From Gnetum montanum (Eukaryota > Streptophyta > Gnetopsida > Gnetales > Gnetaceae): a stretch of 64,000 bases of DNA. Where the stretch lies: assembly GCA_015680685.1 (NCBI GenBank), contig MNCI01030517.1:638034-702033 (forward strand), read 5' to 3'. The notes beneath the pieces are model-generated. The model did no database searches, was not told the DNA's origin, and saw only the letters and a program-made list of their open reading frames with translations. Within the stretch, counting starts at the first letter, position 1; the number at the start of each line of letters is the position of its first letter. Positions 12,522 through 24,718 of this stretch are shown here, piece by piece. The position numbers were made by a program, and so were the translations under genes.

Positions 12522-12765
12522 CATATAAGCAACTAATTGTAGGCATTTTTATTATGTCCCAAGTGTCATGTGTCTCAACATACCTATTTTTTGTGTAACT
12601 TGCAAACAATATCTTTACAATGATCCAAGTGGCATGTACAGCTTGTAGACATACCATGCTCCCTCGGGTGGCATGTACCTCATCATACCTAGCCATTGGA
12701 ATCAAACATGTGATATGCAAACCATAAGCACTTGCTCTAACTAAGCAATGTCTCACTTACCAAAA
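12522..12765 (-). mobile_element. tRNA-derived SINE candidate, family 3
   Basis: On the minus strand AGACATTGCTTAGTTAGAGC is an A-box-like start, followed about 35 bases later by CATGTTTGATTCCAATGG (B box). The body contains GGTACATGCCAC and CATGCCACTTGGATC repeats. It abuts the family 1 copy. The body sequence is distinct from the other two families. Confidence 0.5.
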
Positions 12766-13379
12766 CTATTACCAAGGCGGTTGTTTTGCAAAAGTAGATC
12801 TACTAAAATTTGAGGTAAAAAATACTATGAAATCACCCATAAATATTGTTATTGTGGTACACATATCAATGCAATGCTTAGCACCATGCCTCAAAATTTT
12901 ATTAGCACATATCTCAATGTAGTTTATAGTGTACTATGCCCAAAATTTATCATCATAGATCAACATAGCATTGCATTCATTTTTACTGGTCTTTTACCAT
13001 GGTCAAAATTTTGATGCCCTTTACTAATGATGGCAAATGTTTTGAAATGAGTAGAAAATATCATATTGGCTGTCTTACAGTATACTTAATAGATTGTTTT
13101 TGGTTCTAAAACTCCTTCCCTATACCTTTTTATAACTCTCTATTACCCATTGAAAATGACTACATAGTTTATAACTTTTACCCATTAGAATTGACCCTGA
13201 AACTTAGTGTTAAAAATATCTGATACCTTATCTCTATCACTTATTAATATTAACATATTATAGCTTACCTTACTCAATTCTCATACTATAATCTCTTGAT
13301 TTTGAAACATAAGTTGAAGATTTAAATCTTTCCTTGCTAACTCCTGTGGGTTCAATTTCTCCCACAGGTGTGTTTTCAA
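12766..13379. other. No gene; possible SINE scrap
   Basis: AT-rich spacer. Around 13130-13240 the wording TATAACTCTCTATTACCCATTG resembles the family 1 SINE tail and B-box area, but it is too decayed to delimit. Confidence 0.35.
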
Positions 13380-15388
13380 TTTCTCCTGCTGGGTTTATCG
13401 TTATCATGACCAGACGTGCCGTTTAATGCAGGAAGAAAACGTGCCAGGGCTGATACAGGGCAGAAACTGCGTTTAGGCGCTTTTCATATATATACTCTCT
13501 TTTTCCTGCTGCATTGAACGGCCAACATTTTCAATTACAAGAATCTGGAAGAGGTGCCTTTACGTTATCTGCTAATGTTTCTGTCGGTCGTATTACATTA
13601 CTAGCATTTAGGTATCTGTATTACATTACTAGCATTTAGGTATCTGTTGAAGAAGTTTTGTCGATGAGAAATTCTGCGTTCAATAGCAAGAATCGCACCA
13701 CTCATATTGCATACATGTAGCTGCAATCTTCAGATATGATGTCATATTTATGTCCTTCCCATGTAAATCATTGGAGCACAGACATCTTGAGGTTTTGCTT
13801 CGATATCCGTGACAATTTGGGTAACTTATAGCCTAAAACGGATGATTTTGTTGTACCCTTAAAATTTTATTTTCTATTCACAGATTTGTGGCCGTCGATA
13901 ATAGGGATGGAAAGTCAACTGAAGAATACCAGGAATCGTGCTCGAAAACGAATCCGGAGATCTTATCATCAAATGCTGTAAAAAATGGTGGCAATCAGGG
14001 CACAGCCAAAGAAGATTTTTGGAAAAATGAAAGCTGTGTGTTTTGTTGAGTGTGGCTTCAACTGAAGATTGCGTTGCAACAATGAGAACAGCGTTCAATA
14101 CTGTAAGGGCTAGTTTTCAGAATAGTCCGACATCTTTGCAATGAATGCGTCCAATGGATACAAACGGTCCAGTGTTCTTTCCCTACTTTGTATTTTCTGT
14201 TATCCACTTATCTGGAATACTCCACAGATAGCAATTTAGTAGAGTATGAAGTTAGGAGTTCAATAACGACTATGTGAACACAGTAATTTTCTTATTAGAG
14301 TCTTGGACATCGTTTTTAGCTTTTAAGCACGGCAGCTATGCTTTGATGTAAGGTAAACTACAAACCCCAGAAATATAGAACAGTTTGCAGATCAAAATTT
14401 TAAAAAGCAAGCTTTTACAAAATTTGTTATAAAATATAATAATGATACAGCATTAGGCATAAAAAATCCAAAGCAATCAGGTAGCTTGTGCATGGGTGTC
14501 AACCTTATTATCAACATTTAGTTTTCCAAATTAAAAATACAGAAGTAATTTAAATTATACCGACTTACATGATTTAGGGGGTCAAAGCATACCAAAAAAC
14601 TGCCCGGACAATAGCGCACAAGCGTGAGCAATGAGCACTAACAAAATGATAGCTGCGTACTCTCTACAGAGGTTTCACAAATTTGCACAAACAGCAATGC
14701 AAATTGTTCCAAGTAAATGTCTCTGCATAAATTTACACGTATAAATTGTTTGATGAGTATTGAAATAAAATGAAGCTTCAAGCATGAGTCATTAAGAAAG
14801 ATATCTGCTTATTGGCAAATTGAGGGAAAAGAAAGCTGATTGAACTAGTAGTACATACAAAGAACCTGATGACGTAGCCATTATCATCATCCTTCAAACC
14901 CAATAAATACATTGTGTGTGCTGTAATTTGGAAGAGTTAGGGCGTACATCCTTATAGGATTTCCTGATTGTGTCTACTTTCAGTGGATTCCTAAGTACCA
15001 TGGCTATTTATACCTGGCTACATCATCCTGGTCACCATTGCAACCATTATTATTGATCAAGAATTTTATTTCTTCAACGAAATTTAAAACACCTTAATTT
15101 ATAGGCGAACAGCATGCCAATCCAACTCTGACTGCTTTTCATGGAAGAAAAATCCAATACCTGGAGTTCCAAATTTCAATTTGTCAAGGAAGTTTAAACT
15201 TATTTAAACAATTAACAAATTTTAATTTAGCTTTCTGTACTTATAAGGATAAACATAGATAGATACAATCCCGGTGACCGTTTGGTAAATTTAGTACTTC
15301 TTTTTAATTACAGTTTGTGGAATAAATTGTTGTTTTAAAGAGGAGTGATTTGACTCTTAAAAATGAGTACTTTGTCTCCTTGTGGAGT
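13380..15388. other. Low-repeat, higher-complexity DNA, function unknown
   Basis: Base composition is more mixed than in the surrounding repeats. The stretch lies 3' of the minus-strand LRR pseudogene. I see no kinase or further LRR coding sequence in it. An open stretch at 13874-14098 (minus, 74 codons) has two CxxC-like cysteines but matches no family I can name. The stretch could be decayed genic or 3' flanking DNA. Confidence 0.3.
13592..13647. repeat. 28-bp exact tandem duplication
   Basis: The unit beginning ATTACATTACTAGCATTTAG occurs twice in immediate succession (13592-13619 and 13620-13647) without a difference. Confidence 0.95.
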
Positions 15389-16551
15389 TTAAACTCTACA
15401 TGAGAGGTTATATTCAAATACGTGAGTTGAGTGCAGTGTCCTCAGCCATGACAGTGGCTTTCCCCACAATGGAATGTTACTAGTGAACTTGTTTACAAAT
15501 AAACCCAAATACTGTAATTTGTTAAAGTTGCTAATCCAGGCAGGAAGAGGACCCTGCAACTTATTATCTAAATCTAGATCCCTAAGAGTGGTGAGGTTTC
15601 TTAAACAGGGTGGAATGGTAACTGCAAGATTGTTTTGGAAGAGATACAACTTGGTGAGACTGTAGAGATTCACAAATGAGCAAGGAATGAAACCTGTTAA
15701 ATGATTAAACTCAAGACCCAGCAAGGTGATGAAGGGAGAAGAGAGGATGCTCAGCTGAGCATGAATGACACCGTGAATGTTGTTCTCCACAAGGTCAAGC
15801 AGTTGCAGTCTGTGGAGTTCTTCCAACTAGGAAGGGACATGTCCAGTCTGTGGAGTTCTTCCAACTAGGAAGGGACATGTCCATTCAAATGGTTTTGGAA
15901 AACATTGAACTGCTTGAGGGCCTGGAGTTTGGCAAGAGACTCAGGAATCTCACCACTCAAAGAATTACCACAAAGATAAAGGAATTGCAGAGAAGAAAGG
16001 TTTCCTAACTGAAAAGGAATCTCACCTTCAAATTCATTCATTCATAATTCTAACACCTTAAGCCTACGCAGTGTGCCAAGGATGGTGGGATTGTACCAGA
16101 GAAAGAGTTTCCGTAAATGTCAAGATAGTGCAGAAATGATGAGTTGGAGAGGTGGGGAGACAGAGAGCTGCAATGTTGCATTTTCCAAAGATATCTCCAC
16201 AACCTGTCCTGAATGTTTGGTGGAGCAGGTCATGCCAGTCCAATTGCATGCATTTGGAAAAGCAGCAGTATCATCCCAATTTTTGAGAAGAGAGAGTGGA
16301 TAGCTGGTGATGCATTTCTTGAACTGAATCAAAGCTTTAACATCATTTGCGGCTCCCTTTTCATCATATATTGTGTGAGCATCAATGGTGAAGTAGAGGG
16401 AGAAGAGGCACAGTGAAAGAAGAAGGAATAAATGGGTGACAAAGAGAAAAGAGAACTCTTGCAGAGGAGAAGGCCATTGCAAGTTGAATGAAACACAACA
16501 CAACAAGAACTGCATAATAACATACATCAAGTTAAATTTAATACGTGACAA
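15389..16551 (-). pseudogene. LRR receptor-like protein or kinase, N-terminal fragment, frameshifted
   Basis: The N-terminal part of a plant leucine-rich-repeat cell-surface receptor, read from 16551 leftward. A hydrophobic leader (FLLLSLCLFSLYF) is followed by the LRR N-cap (NDVKALIQFKKCI, then the paired-cysteine signature CNWTGMTC). Extracellular-type repeats follow: LHYLDIYGNSFSGTIP, LQFLYLCGNSLSGEIP, LTKLYLFQNNL, LQYLGLFVNKF. The frame breaks near 16160-16180, where the repeat continues in another frame. Stops lie near 16030-16050. A 38-bp exact duplication at 15806-15881 shifts the frame again. Only about seven repeats remain; no transmembrane segment or kinase follows. The intact family would number several hundred to about 1000 residues. 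The subfamily cannot be settled. It is the only host-type gene remnant in the window. Confidence 0.85.
15806..15881. repeat. 38-bp exact tandem duplication inside LRR pseudogene
   Basis: The unit starting CAGTCTGTGGAGTTCTTCCA is present at 15806-15843 and 15844-15881. Since 38 is not a multiple of three, it disrupts the LRR reading frame. Confidence 0.95.
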
Positions 16552-17205
16552 CAGTGAGCTTATACTTCAAGTTAAATTTAAGTGCACATTATGCTTTCTC
16601 CTTTTTCCTGAATCTATGGGTAAGCATCGAATAAGTGACTGCATGATCCTCATCCCCCACCAAACACCAAACCCTGTGTCATCATTCATTCAAAAAACCA
16701 CTGCAACAGAACAAAAACAGCAGTCTCAGGCTGCAGACAAAATAGAATTCAAACATTGTTCTTAAAAAGTTTGATTATTATAAAGGGTTTTTTTAACCAT
16801 ATATCTTTTAGGCAGATTCGATTTTTGATTTTTGGTGTCATTACAGTAACATTCATTTTAATGTTAATTATCATTCTTAAAATAAAACTTGTGATTACTT
16901 ATAGTTATCCACAATATCCCACTTTAATTCTCAGATTCGATCTAACTGATATCAAATCTGAGAATTCTTTTTAATTTAAACTTCATTATTGCTCCATGGT
17001 TAAGACTATTCCCAGATTCCTATACTCATAGGAAAGATGCCCTATTTTCAAAGGGTATTGCCTGCTGTCAACTTTTAAGCATCATCTTTGAGAAATTCCC
17101 ATGGGAGACGCCCACTGCTTTGCATTATTCTTTTTATTTATGAAAACAGCAGGAACCCATTACAACTGTCCCCCATCCTCAAATAACTTTTATGAAAGTT
17201 TCTAC
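16552..17205. other. Upstream flank of LRR pseudogene; small hairpin
   Basis: Non-coding. It contains an inverted repeat: ATTCTCAGATT (16928-16938) and AATCTGAGAAT (16955-16965) with a 16-base loop. I see no secure promoter element for the LRR remnant. Confidence 0.5.
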
Positions 17206-17270
17206 CTTTCACTATATAAAATTAGGTTAAATACATTTAATTTAGATACAAGGAAATAAGATGATGATTA
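17206..17270. repeat. 65-bp direct repeat, left copy
   Basis: Begins CTTTCACTAT and contains AAAATTAGGTTAAATA and AAGGAAATAAGATGATG. It matches 17796-17860 with a handful of substitutions. The pair flanks a 525-bp segment. Confidence 0.9.
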
Positions 17271-17795
17271 CTGTTGCCAGAAACACAACGGATTCATAAA
17301 CTTTCAAAACGCCGTTTCGCATGAACAGTAACCGTCACTTGGTGGGCGAAACGTTTCTCGGCAGACTGAACCGTTTTTGACAAGTTTCATTACGTTTTTG
17401 ACACATTTTCGTTGATTTTATTTTTTAATTTTAGGGTTTATTCTATGGCGAAGACGCCAATAACCAGCACATTTACGTACCGCATTTGGGGCCTGTGCTG
17501 TGAACGATGCTAATCTTGCTATTTACGGAACTTGTATTAAGTTTATTTATTGATGGGTAATTGTTCTTAATACCAATAAATAAAAATATTGTAAATTTTT
17601 ATATATAAAAATTATTGTATTGTATTGCGTTTTAAATTGTTGTTCTATGAACAAAGAAATATATACATAATTTTACTAAAACATAAAAATTGCTAAAGTT
17701 ACTAATTGGTTGTTTTTGGCAACCTGATTGTTTGCCGTTTCCGTTGCATTGCCGTTGCCGTCACATTGCCTCGTTCCCGTTTCGGGTAACTATGT
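17271..17795. other. Segment between two 65-bp direct repeats
   Basis: No open reading frame of note. The outer parts are unusually CpG-rich for this window (runs such as CGCCGTTTCGC near 17310 and GCCGTTTCCGTTGC near 17735), while the middle is AT-rich. It may be an inserted or duplicated non-coding element; I cannot classify it. Confidence 0.4.
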
Positions 17796-17860
17796 CTTTC
17801 ACTATGTAAAATTAGGTTAAATATATTTAATTTCGATATAAGGAAATAAGATGATGGTTA
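17796..17860. repeat. 65-bp direct repeat, right copy
   Basis: Partner of 17206-17270, same orientation, 590 bp apart start to start. Confidence 0.9.
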
Positions 17861-20037
17861 AATCAGCTTTTCCATCGTGTTAAGCACTAACTGCTGTCTT
17901 TTTTGACAAAGAAGTCTTTTTTTGATGTTACTTTAAAAAATTAAATATATATTGGGAAGTCAAGATGTTTCAAAAGATTGCGCGAACAAAACGGTATCAT
18001 ATATTCCCGTTTCTGCTGTTAATTAAAGACGAGATACTTTCCCTTGTCTTTAAAGCTATCGGTGGCGGTAATAAAAAAAGCAAAGAGGAGCAGGTGTAAC
18101 AGCGTAGAAGAACACTATAAACAAATATATTTATTTATTCTGGCCATTTCTTTCCTTGTGAAAGGAAGTTATTTTTCAAAGTGCCTTTTCCTGAAGCCAA
18201 AGCGAACTGAAAGTTTCATGGAGATGTAATTATGTTTTCCTAATTTTTTTCCAGGTTTATGTTTGCCTTCACAATTCCCCTAGATGACTAATTGCCCTAC
18301 ATTTAAACAGGATATAAATATTATTCATGATTACCTGTATTATATGTTTAAAAAGTAATAAAATAACTGGTGAATTAAAACTTTTTAGTTATTTTGAGTT
18401 TAGTGATTGGTAATTTTTATTGCTGATACTAAAACAAACTAAACTGTAATCCATGCTTTTTAAATATAAATGATAGTGAAATCAGGAAACCATTGTATTA
18501 CTATAGCTAAAACGTGGTTATAGCACCTTACCAATAAGCCAATAAATTTTGCATGAGATTTTGTTGAAATTAATAATATATAATGATTTTTTATTTTCAA
18601 ATTAATAACTTGCATTGCATAACAGTGATTCAAGGTAGCATAAGTCAGGATGTGAATTTGATGTCCAACCTTGCTTGTCATGAAATTTTTCCCTAACATG
18701 TTTAAAACATTTTATTTGTAAATATTTCCTATGCATGTCAAATTTATAAACATCTTTCTAATATAATATAATTCATAAATTAAAATCCCTAGATCTCTTC
18801 CAAAGAGAAATATTTTTTTCATTCTAAATAATATTTCCAAATTTCATTAAAGTTTCAGCATATTTTTCTATTGAAGTTTGATTTTAATTACTCATTCAAC
18901 ATTGCACTTGCTATTGAAATCATTTATATTTCTACCAATACTATATATAAGTAATAAAGAGTAAAGAAGTACTTCCTAAAAAAATACTAGTTTTTAATTG
19001 TATTAAAAGTTGATTAGTTTCTATAGCACTAATAGAAAGAGGTAGGGCGTTATCCTCATTGTGCTCAATCTAGCTCTAGTATTCATCATGCAAGCATCGA
19101 CTTTACAACAACTTCATGCAACAAGCAAAGAAATACTTGGAATAACATGCTACTTTATATGCTCTAGTAAACTTTTTGTGGACAACTCATTCTTTAGGAA
19201 AAGTAAGCATATGAATAGAAACTTTTTTTCAACAAAGTCAACAAGAGAATCTAAAGCAAATGCCCTAAATGTATAGAGGGAGGGTTGCACCTCTCAAGAA
19301 GCAAATACATTCAATGATTTTACGTTCTCCCTTTCCTATTTGATAATGGCTAAACTAATAGTGTTAATTAATGATGCTTTGGAAAAATCTTATGAGTCAT
19401 CATAATGGGATTTAAAATATTTTTAAATTTTTTTAAAACTTGAGTTTGAAATATTTCAAAGTATTTTACGTTTAAAATAAGGAAAAACATGTAAAAACGT
19501 CATCCAAATTCACACTGTGAGCATAACTATCAACACCCAAAGGCTTAATGCCCATCCTGCTAATAGTGGTTCAAGCAATATAAGGATCATCTAGAGGCTC
19601 AATGCTCATCTTGCTAAGACAAGGTCCTAAAGGGCCAATGGATAAGCTAAAGTTTAACCTCTTCCAAATGGTTATGCTCAAGGTCAAACAAGGTTTTACA
19701 GATTGAAATCACCATTTGGTATGTAAGATCAACAAACCTTGCATTTAAACCCTACTGAGACTGAATTGCTTCATTACTACTTTCAAACAAATCAAATGTA
19801 CAAGGATTACTATTGTTATTATTGTTGCTATAACTATTACCATTTGTGTGGTGTTCAAGAAGGGTTAGTAATGCACTAACTTACCCTACCCTATTTTCAG
19901 TGTTTCTCAACTTCCCTTTCATGTTCCATGACTACATTGGTCTCATTGCATTCTTAGCATTTTCATGTAGCAAATCTACTCAAGTAAATAAAAAAATGGT
20001 AATACATTGATTCAATTTTGAGTGTGAAAAATNTGGC
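17861..20037. other. No gene recognised
   Basis: AT-rich spacer. Around 19540-19610 the phrase AGGCTYAATGCYCATCYTGC occurs twice about 55 bases apart. I cannot support any gene. Base 20033 is N. Confidence 0.4.
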
Positions 20038-20226
20038 AATGTAGAAAATCCCTTATGTAGCCAAAAGAATAAAAAATCACTTGATGAAGTACTTGCCACA
20101 AAAATCTTGAATCTTTGGCATGACAAAACCTTCTTTTCTCTTTCATTATTTCCATTGCAATGCAAAAAATCCCTTGTGTAGCTAAAAGAATGAAAAGTCA
20201 CTTGAGGAAGTACTTGCTCCAAAAAT
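20038..20226. repeat. Pair of about 68-bp direct repeats
   Basis: 20038-20105 and 20159-20226 share AAAATCCCTTRTGTAGCYAA and CACTTGAGGAAGTACTTGC-like sequence with about one in eight bases changed. They are separated by 53 bp and non-coding. Confidence 0.8.
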
Positions 20227-20599
20227 GTTTATGATGTAACTCATGTATTGATTTTCTTTTATCATCTATTACAAATATTTAGTATATCACAAAATCTAAA
20301 GTAGAAAATGAGGTAATAAAATCATGTCATCATCATTTAGACTTTTTATTACAAATCAATGTGTTTCACAATGTTTAAAAGAAGAAAAATAAAATATACC
20401 AAACGAGAATCACATCAAAGGGTAAATTAAAATATAATGAGGTGGTACATAATGAGTGAAATGTTGAAGGACATGTTAAGGAGTTGAAGCAAATAGAAAT
20501 AGAGGCAGCTAAATAGGTTACTAATGTTTACAAGACTCATGTTCAGAAAAATAAGGTTAATAATAATTTTGTAGGCTAGAAGAGGCATTAAAATAGATC

Positions 20600-22430
20600 A
20601 TATAAATCAAAGAAAAAATTTGATTAAGTAGTACAAATTTTTAATTAGGAAAAAGAAGAGAATTTTTGTTAGAGAACAATAAGAACATTTTGTATACATG
20701 ATTAAAAAGAAACCTAAAAGTTTTTGGAAATATTTTGAAAGCAAAGTCTCTCCATCACTTAATTTTTCTTTTCATGAAATTTGTGAATTGTACAATACTC
20801 TCTTTTTGAGCAAAGCTATTAATTACTATTTTAATCCTTATCATGATTCTATTCAATTTACTTGGAAGGAAATAACAAAAGGGATTAATAGATTGCCAAA
20901 TGGCATTATTGATTCTGATGATTTATATGCTAAATATCTTAAATGAGCAAGGACTTATATTCATAAAGAAATTTTTCATGAACTAAACTTGGTTATGAAG
21001 AATCGCTTGGATCATCAATGAAAAGTCAACAAGGTAGTACTTCTATATAAAAAAGGTGATAAAAATAATTTGAATTACTATTGTATGATAGTTGTAAGTA
21101 ATAATTTTGCTAAGTTGTTAGGCACTATTCTTGAAAAAAGACTTTAGCACTTGGCTAGAAGATAATAACATAAGAGTAATGTGTCATGCTAGTTTTAGGT
21201 AGAACTATTCCACAATTGACCACTTAGTTACACTTAGATATTATATGGAAGTTGTAAAAAGCTTAAATTTTTTTTATTTCCTTTAATGACTTTACAAAGG
21301 CATATGATTTAGTGATCCATAAAAATTTTTGATTGCACCTAAATAGTATAGAGATCTCTACAGAGTTTATAACAATAATACAAAAGTTATACAAAGAAGT
21401 CATCATTGAACTTAAAGACAAGGATTCATAGGAAACGTTTCAGTTTCTAATCAATATTGGAGTCACTAATATGAAGCAATGTTGTCATTTAACATTAACT
21501 CTTTTTTAGCCTCTTTATTGACAAGTTGCAAGATTAAGTCTGTATAGTAAATCATAAGCATACTATGAAGATTAGATCCCATGCATTGAACCTATGACTT
21601 TATGCAGATGATGTAGCTTTAATTTCTACTTTTGAGAAATGTATGCAAAATATATTGCAAATTCTTGAAAATTTTTGTTTTTATTCTAGCCTTCAAGTCA
21701 ATGTGGAAAAAAAAATGATGATATGGGGTACAAGAAATACAAATTTTAATTTTAATTTTGGAGCCACAAATATAGAAATAGTGAACTCTTTTAGATATTT
21801 AGATCTATATTTGGGTCTACATTATACAAGTAATTACAAATGGGATAACTATGTCAAGGAAAGAATAGTAGGAGGAATTAAGGATCTATATGCTATTAAA
21901 ATAAATGTAAATCATTCAAACTATGAGCTTGGAAGGAAGCAAATATTTCAGGCTATTATTTATCTTACAATTTTGTATGGATGTATCGTATGGGTGCCAA
22001 GCCTTAGTGCAACAAAATTGGTGAGTTATTGAAAGAGTGCAAAAAATGTTTCTCTTAGATGAATTGAAGGTGAAGGTGCACACACCTTATCATATGTTAC
22101 TTTTGGAATGTGATTCACTCCCATTAGAAACTAAAGCTCTTTGTCAATTCATTAGCTATATTTACAATCTACTAGAAACTATGCAAACCAAAATTTTTAA
22201 AGCAGATCTTAAAGATACAAAAGAGCAAGGATGGTATTTTCAAGAAATAAAATGAATAAAAACATTGAATCTCTTATTGGAAGGAGTACAACATAATCCT
22301 AAACACATATGTAAGTTAGTTAAATAGCAAGTATGATGAGGACCTAGCCTTAATAACCCAAAATTGAAGAAACAGCTCTTTAGTCTTGCTAGAAAATGAA
22401 AGAAAAATATAAAATGCTAGAAGAAAATGT
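20600..22430 (+). pseudogene. Degenerate non-LTR retrotransposon (LINE) reverse transcriptase, second family
   Basis: A dead LINE distinct from that at 3480. Fragments in order: a linker and finger region (about 20698-20946) with WKEITKGINRLPNG and YAKYLK; an LLYKKGDKNNLNYY block (about 21040-21080), the equivalent of the LINE 'lipKkGd..n..nYR' motif; a palm with the catalytic box LYADDVALIS (about 21597-21627); a thumb with SLQVNVEKKMMIWGT (about 21690-21730) and FRYLDLYLGLHYT (about 21790-21830); and a C-terminal region (about 21870-22255) with ILYGCIVW and LPLETKALCQFISYIY. The YADD aspartates are kept, but stops and frameshifts elsewhere inactivate it. No clear tail or duplication is visible; the right end runs into the LTR beginning near 22440. 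Confidence 0.85.
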
Positions 22431-22439
22431 TAAGGATGG

Positions 22440-23186
22440 AAAAGTGCTCAAGATCCAATACAACACACACATACAAAAAATGGTTACAAAGCCTTACAAC
22501 AATGAATACTCAAATGGAGCTCAACATCACTCTCTATTCACTTCTCTCTTGGTCTCTCTTGGATCTTTCTCTTCTCTTCACAAGTTCTTTCCCTCTTTTC
22601 AAAATGAATGTTTGATAGGTCTATTTATGCATTTTCCTTATGGCCTTGACCTACCTTGACATTTAAAATTAAAATTTTGAGTCTTTTGTAATTCACACAA
22701 TAATGTCCCATGGTTGGACAAGACATCTTTGGGGAATAGGAGATGTCCCACCCAAGAGTAACTAGTTCATAGAGAAGATATCTTGCAAGTGATGTAGACA
22801 TCTTGGGTCTCAAGAAGACATCTTGCAATTGGTGTAGACATCTTTGCAAAGTTACAAGCTTTTACAAGAGATGTATAACTTGTATTGTAGACATCTATAC
22901 TCTAGATAAGATGTCTTATCTAAAGAGGAGACATCTATTTTGACAAGGCCAAAAATAAAGATTTTCATTTTGAGAATTGGAACATTTGAACATCTTCAAA
23001 CAAGTTCCCATTAATCGTAGAACCCCTTGAACTCATCAAAATAAGCTTGAAACATTCTCAAACATATCAAAACACACAAAAACATAATGAGTTACTACAA
23101 AAAAAATCTAAAACACATATAAACAACAAGAAACACACAAAACATTTCATTGAGAATGACACATGGGTTGGGTGATGTCCTCATCA
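22440..23186 (-). repeat. 3' LTR of a minus-strand Ty3/gypsy element (AGATGTCT type)
   Basis: On the minus strand it begins TGATGAGGACATC at 23186, immediately after a purine run, and follows an integrase remnant. The U3 (about 22670-22960) is packed with AGATGTCT/AGACATCT motifs and relatives in both orientations. The left end near 22440 is an estimate, because no paired LTR is present. It is unrelated in sequence to the Athila-like LTRs elsewhere in the window. Confidence 0.6.
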
Positions 23187-23200
23187 TCTCTCCCATTTTT
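23187..23200 (-). other. Polypurine tract
   Basis: Minus-strand AAAAATGGGAGAGA directly before the LTR start, the position expected for plus-strand priming. Confidence 0.6.
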
Positions 23201-24660
23201 AAAATTGAAACTTATTTTCAAGTTGGTTGAACACTTGGGATAACATTGAGAACTTGCAAAAAGCCAAATATTTTTCATAAAACCAAATTTCATTTTCAAG
23301 TTCCTCATCATTCCGATGGAGCAAATGCTCCTCTATCTTTTGGTTCCTTATGCTTATATGTTTTCTTTCTTGCAACAAAACTAGTTTCCTTGATGGTTTG
23401 GATGAATTTTGATCTTCAAGTACATCTTTAACTATCTCAAGACTTTCCTCCAAGTCAAAAGTAAGCACTTTACCATGTAAATGACTCATATGAAACATTA
23501 ATTACATAAGAAAATGAAAAATGATTAGGAACATCAAGATCATATGCATCATCATTCACTTTAATCTTGATCTAAAATGAACCAATCTTCTTGGACTTGA
23601 TCTTGGAGAAGTTTACATTCTTCAATCTCTCGCTCAAATGGAGCCATACATAATCAACATTGAATATCACCTTCCTCTTTCCCAAGTTCTTTGTAGAAAA
23701 AACTTCTTTTGTCTTTCCTAGAAGTTATTTCTTCACTTGCTTATGCAAGTCTTGCATGCTTTTCAAAAAATTTGAACACAATCATTAAATTTTCTCAAAT
23801 CATTTACCATCCTAGGAGCATAACTATAGTTTGCCTCAAAATGGACTTTTCCAAATGCTAGAATAAGAAGAATTATTATAAATCATCTTAACATGTGACA
23901 AAATATTTTTCTCAAAATATTGGGATCATCCTCACAATGACATCTCAAAATTTTGAGCAATGATTTATTTCCAAATTTAGTTTGACCATCAATCTTATGG
24001 ATGATAGGCATTAGAAAAAGATAATTTTTAATCCAAAAATTTCCATAATGAGCTTGAAAAATGGCTTGTAAATTTAACATCTCTATCACTTACAACATTC
24101 AATGGGAGACCATGTAATCTTATAACATTTTTGAAATACAAGCAACATGAGATGCATCATTGCTTCTCTTTCAAGAAGAAAATGAACCATTTTAGTGAAT
24201 CTATCAAAAATAATAATAATAGAATCATGACCATCTTGTGTCTTGGGAATCCCACAAATAAATCTATAGAGATGATTTCCCATGAAGCATTAAGGATTGG
24301 TAAAGACAAATAATGTTTAGCAATACCCTTACCTCCCTTGAATCTTTCGCAAAAAATACACTCTAACAAATTTATTTAGATTATTTCTCATACTTGCCCA
24401 ATATTAGCTCTTTCCCACAAGTTCATAGATCTTTGTCTTATCCATGTATCCATCCATATTACATTTATGATTTTCATTCAAAATTCTTGATTTAAAATCA
24501 CACTTTGGCACACATACATTGTTATTCTTGAAGAGGATGTCTTGTTGTAGATGATAGTCTCTCCACCTATCTAATCTACCAAGCAATAGAGCATTGTGAT
24601 CTTTTGAAACCTCTTCAAAATCAACTTCACGAGAGTACAAAGAAGTTAAGGAATCAAGTT
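23201..24660 (-). pseudogene. Ty3/gypsy integrase and pol C-terminus, degenerate
   Basis: Read leftward from 24660. A weak RNase H/linker end is followed by a zinc-finger remnant CIFCERFKGGKGIAKHY (about 24310-24365). The integrase core follows: LPILNASWEIISIDLF, then GHDSIIIIFDRFTKMVHF (about 24190-24250), then SFSTAYHPQTDGQTE-like IIHKIDGQTKFGN (about 23940-24010). A C-terminal FHMSHLHGK (about 23480-23498) and a charged tail complete it. The order and wording fit a chromovirus-type integrase, but no chromodomain is visible. Frames change and stops occur throughout. No reverse transcriptase precedes it on this strand; the 5' part is lost at about 24660-24720, where an LTR scrap of another family begins. 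Confidence 0.8.
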
Positions 24661-24718
24661 CCTCTACTTAAGCATATGAATGATTCACAATATGAATTCT
24701 TAAAATAGCATTTACCAT

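Noticed and set aside
8850-12765. tRNA genes
   Set aside because: The A and B boxes are there, but no cloverleaf with anticodon arm can be formed, and several copies share non-tRNA bodies, so they are SINEs.
13874-14098. 74-codon minus-strand open stretch with cysteine pairs
   Set aside because: It has no recognisable family and no supporting promoter or splice signals, so I did not call a gene.
16073-16765. Several overlapping plus-strand open stretches opposite the LRR sequence
   Set aside because: They are antisense shadows of the minus-strand LRR pseudogene and resemble no protein family.
20033-20033. Ambiguous base N
   Set aside because: It is a single unresolved base in non-coding sequence and not a biological feature.
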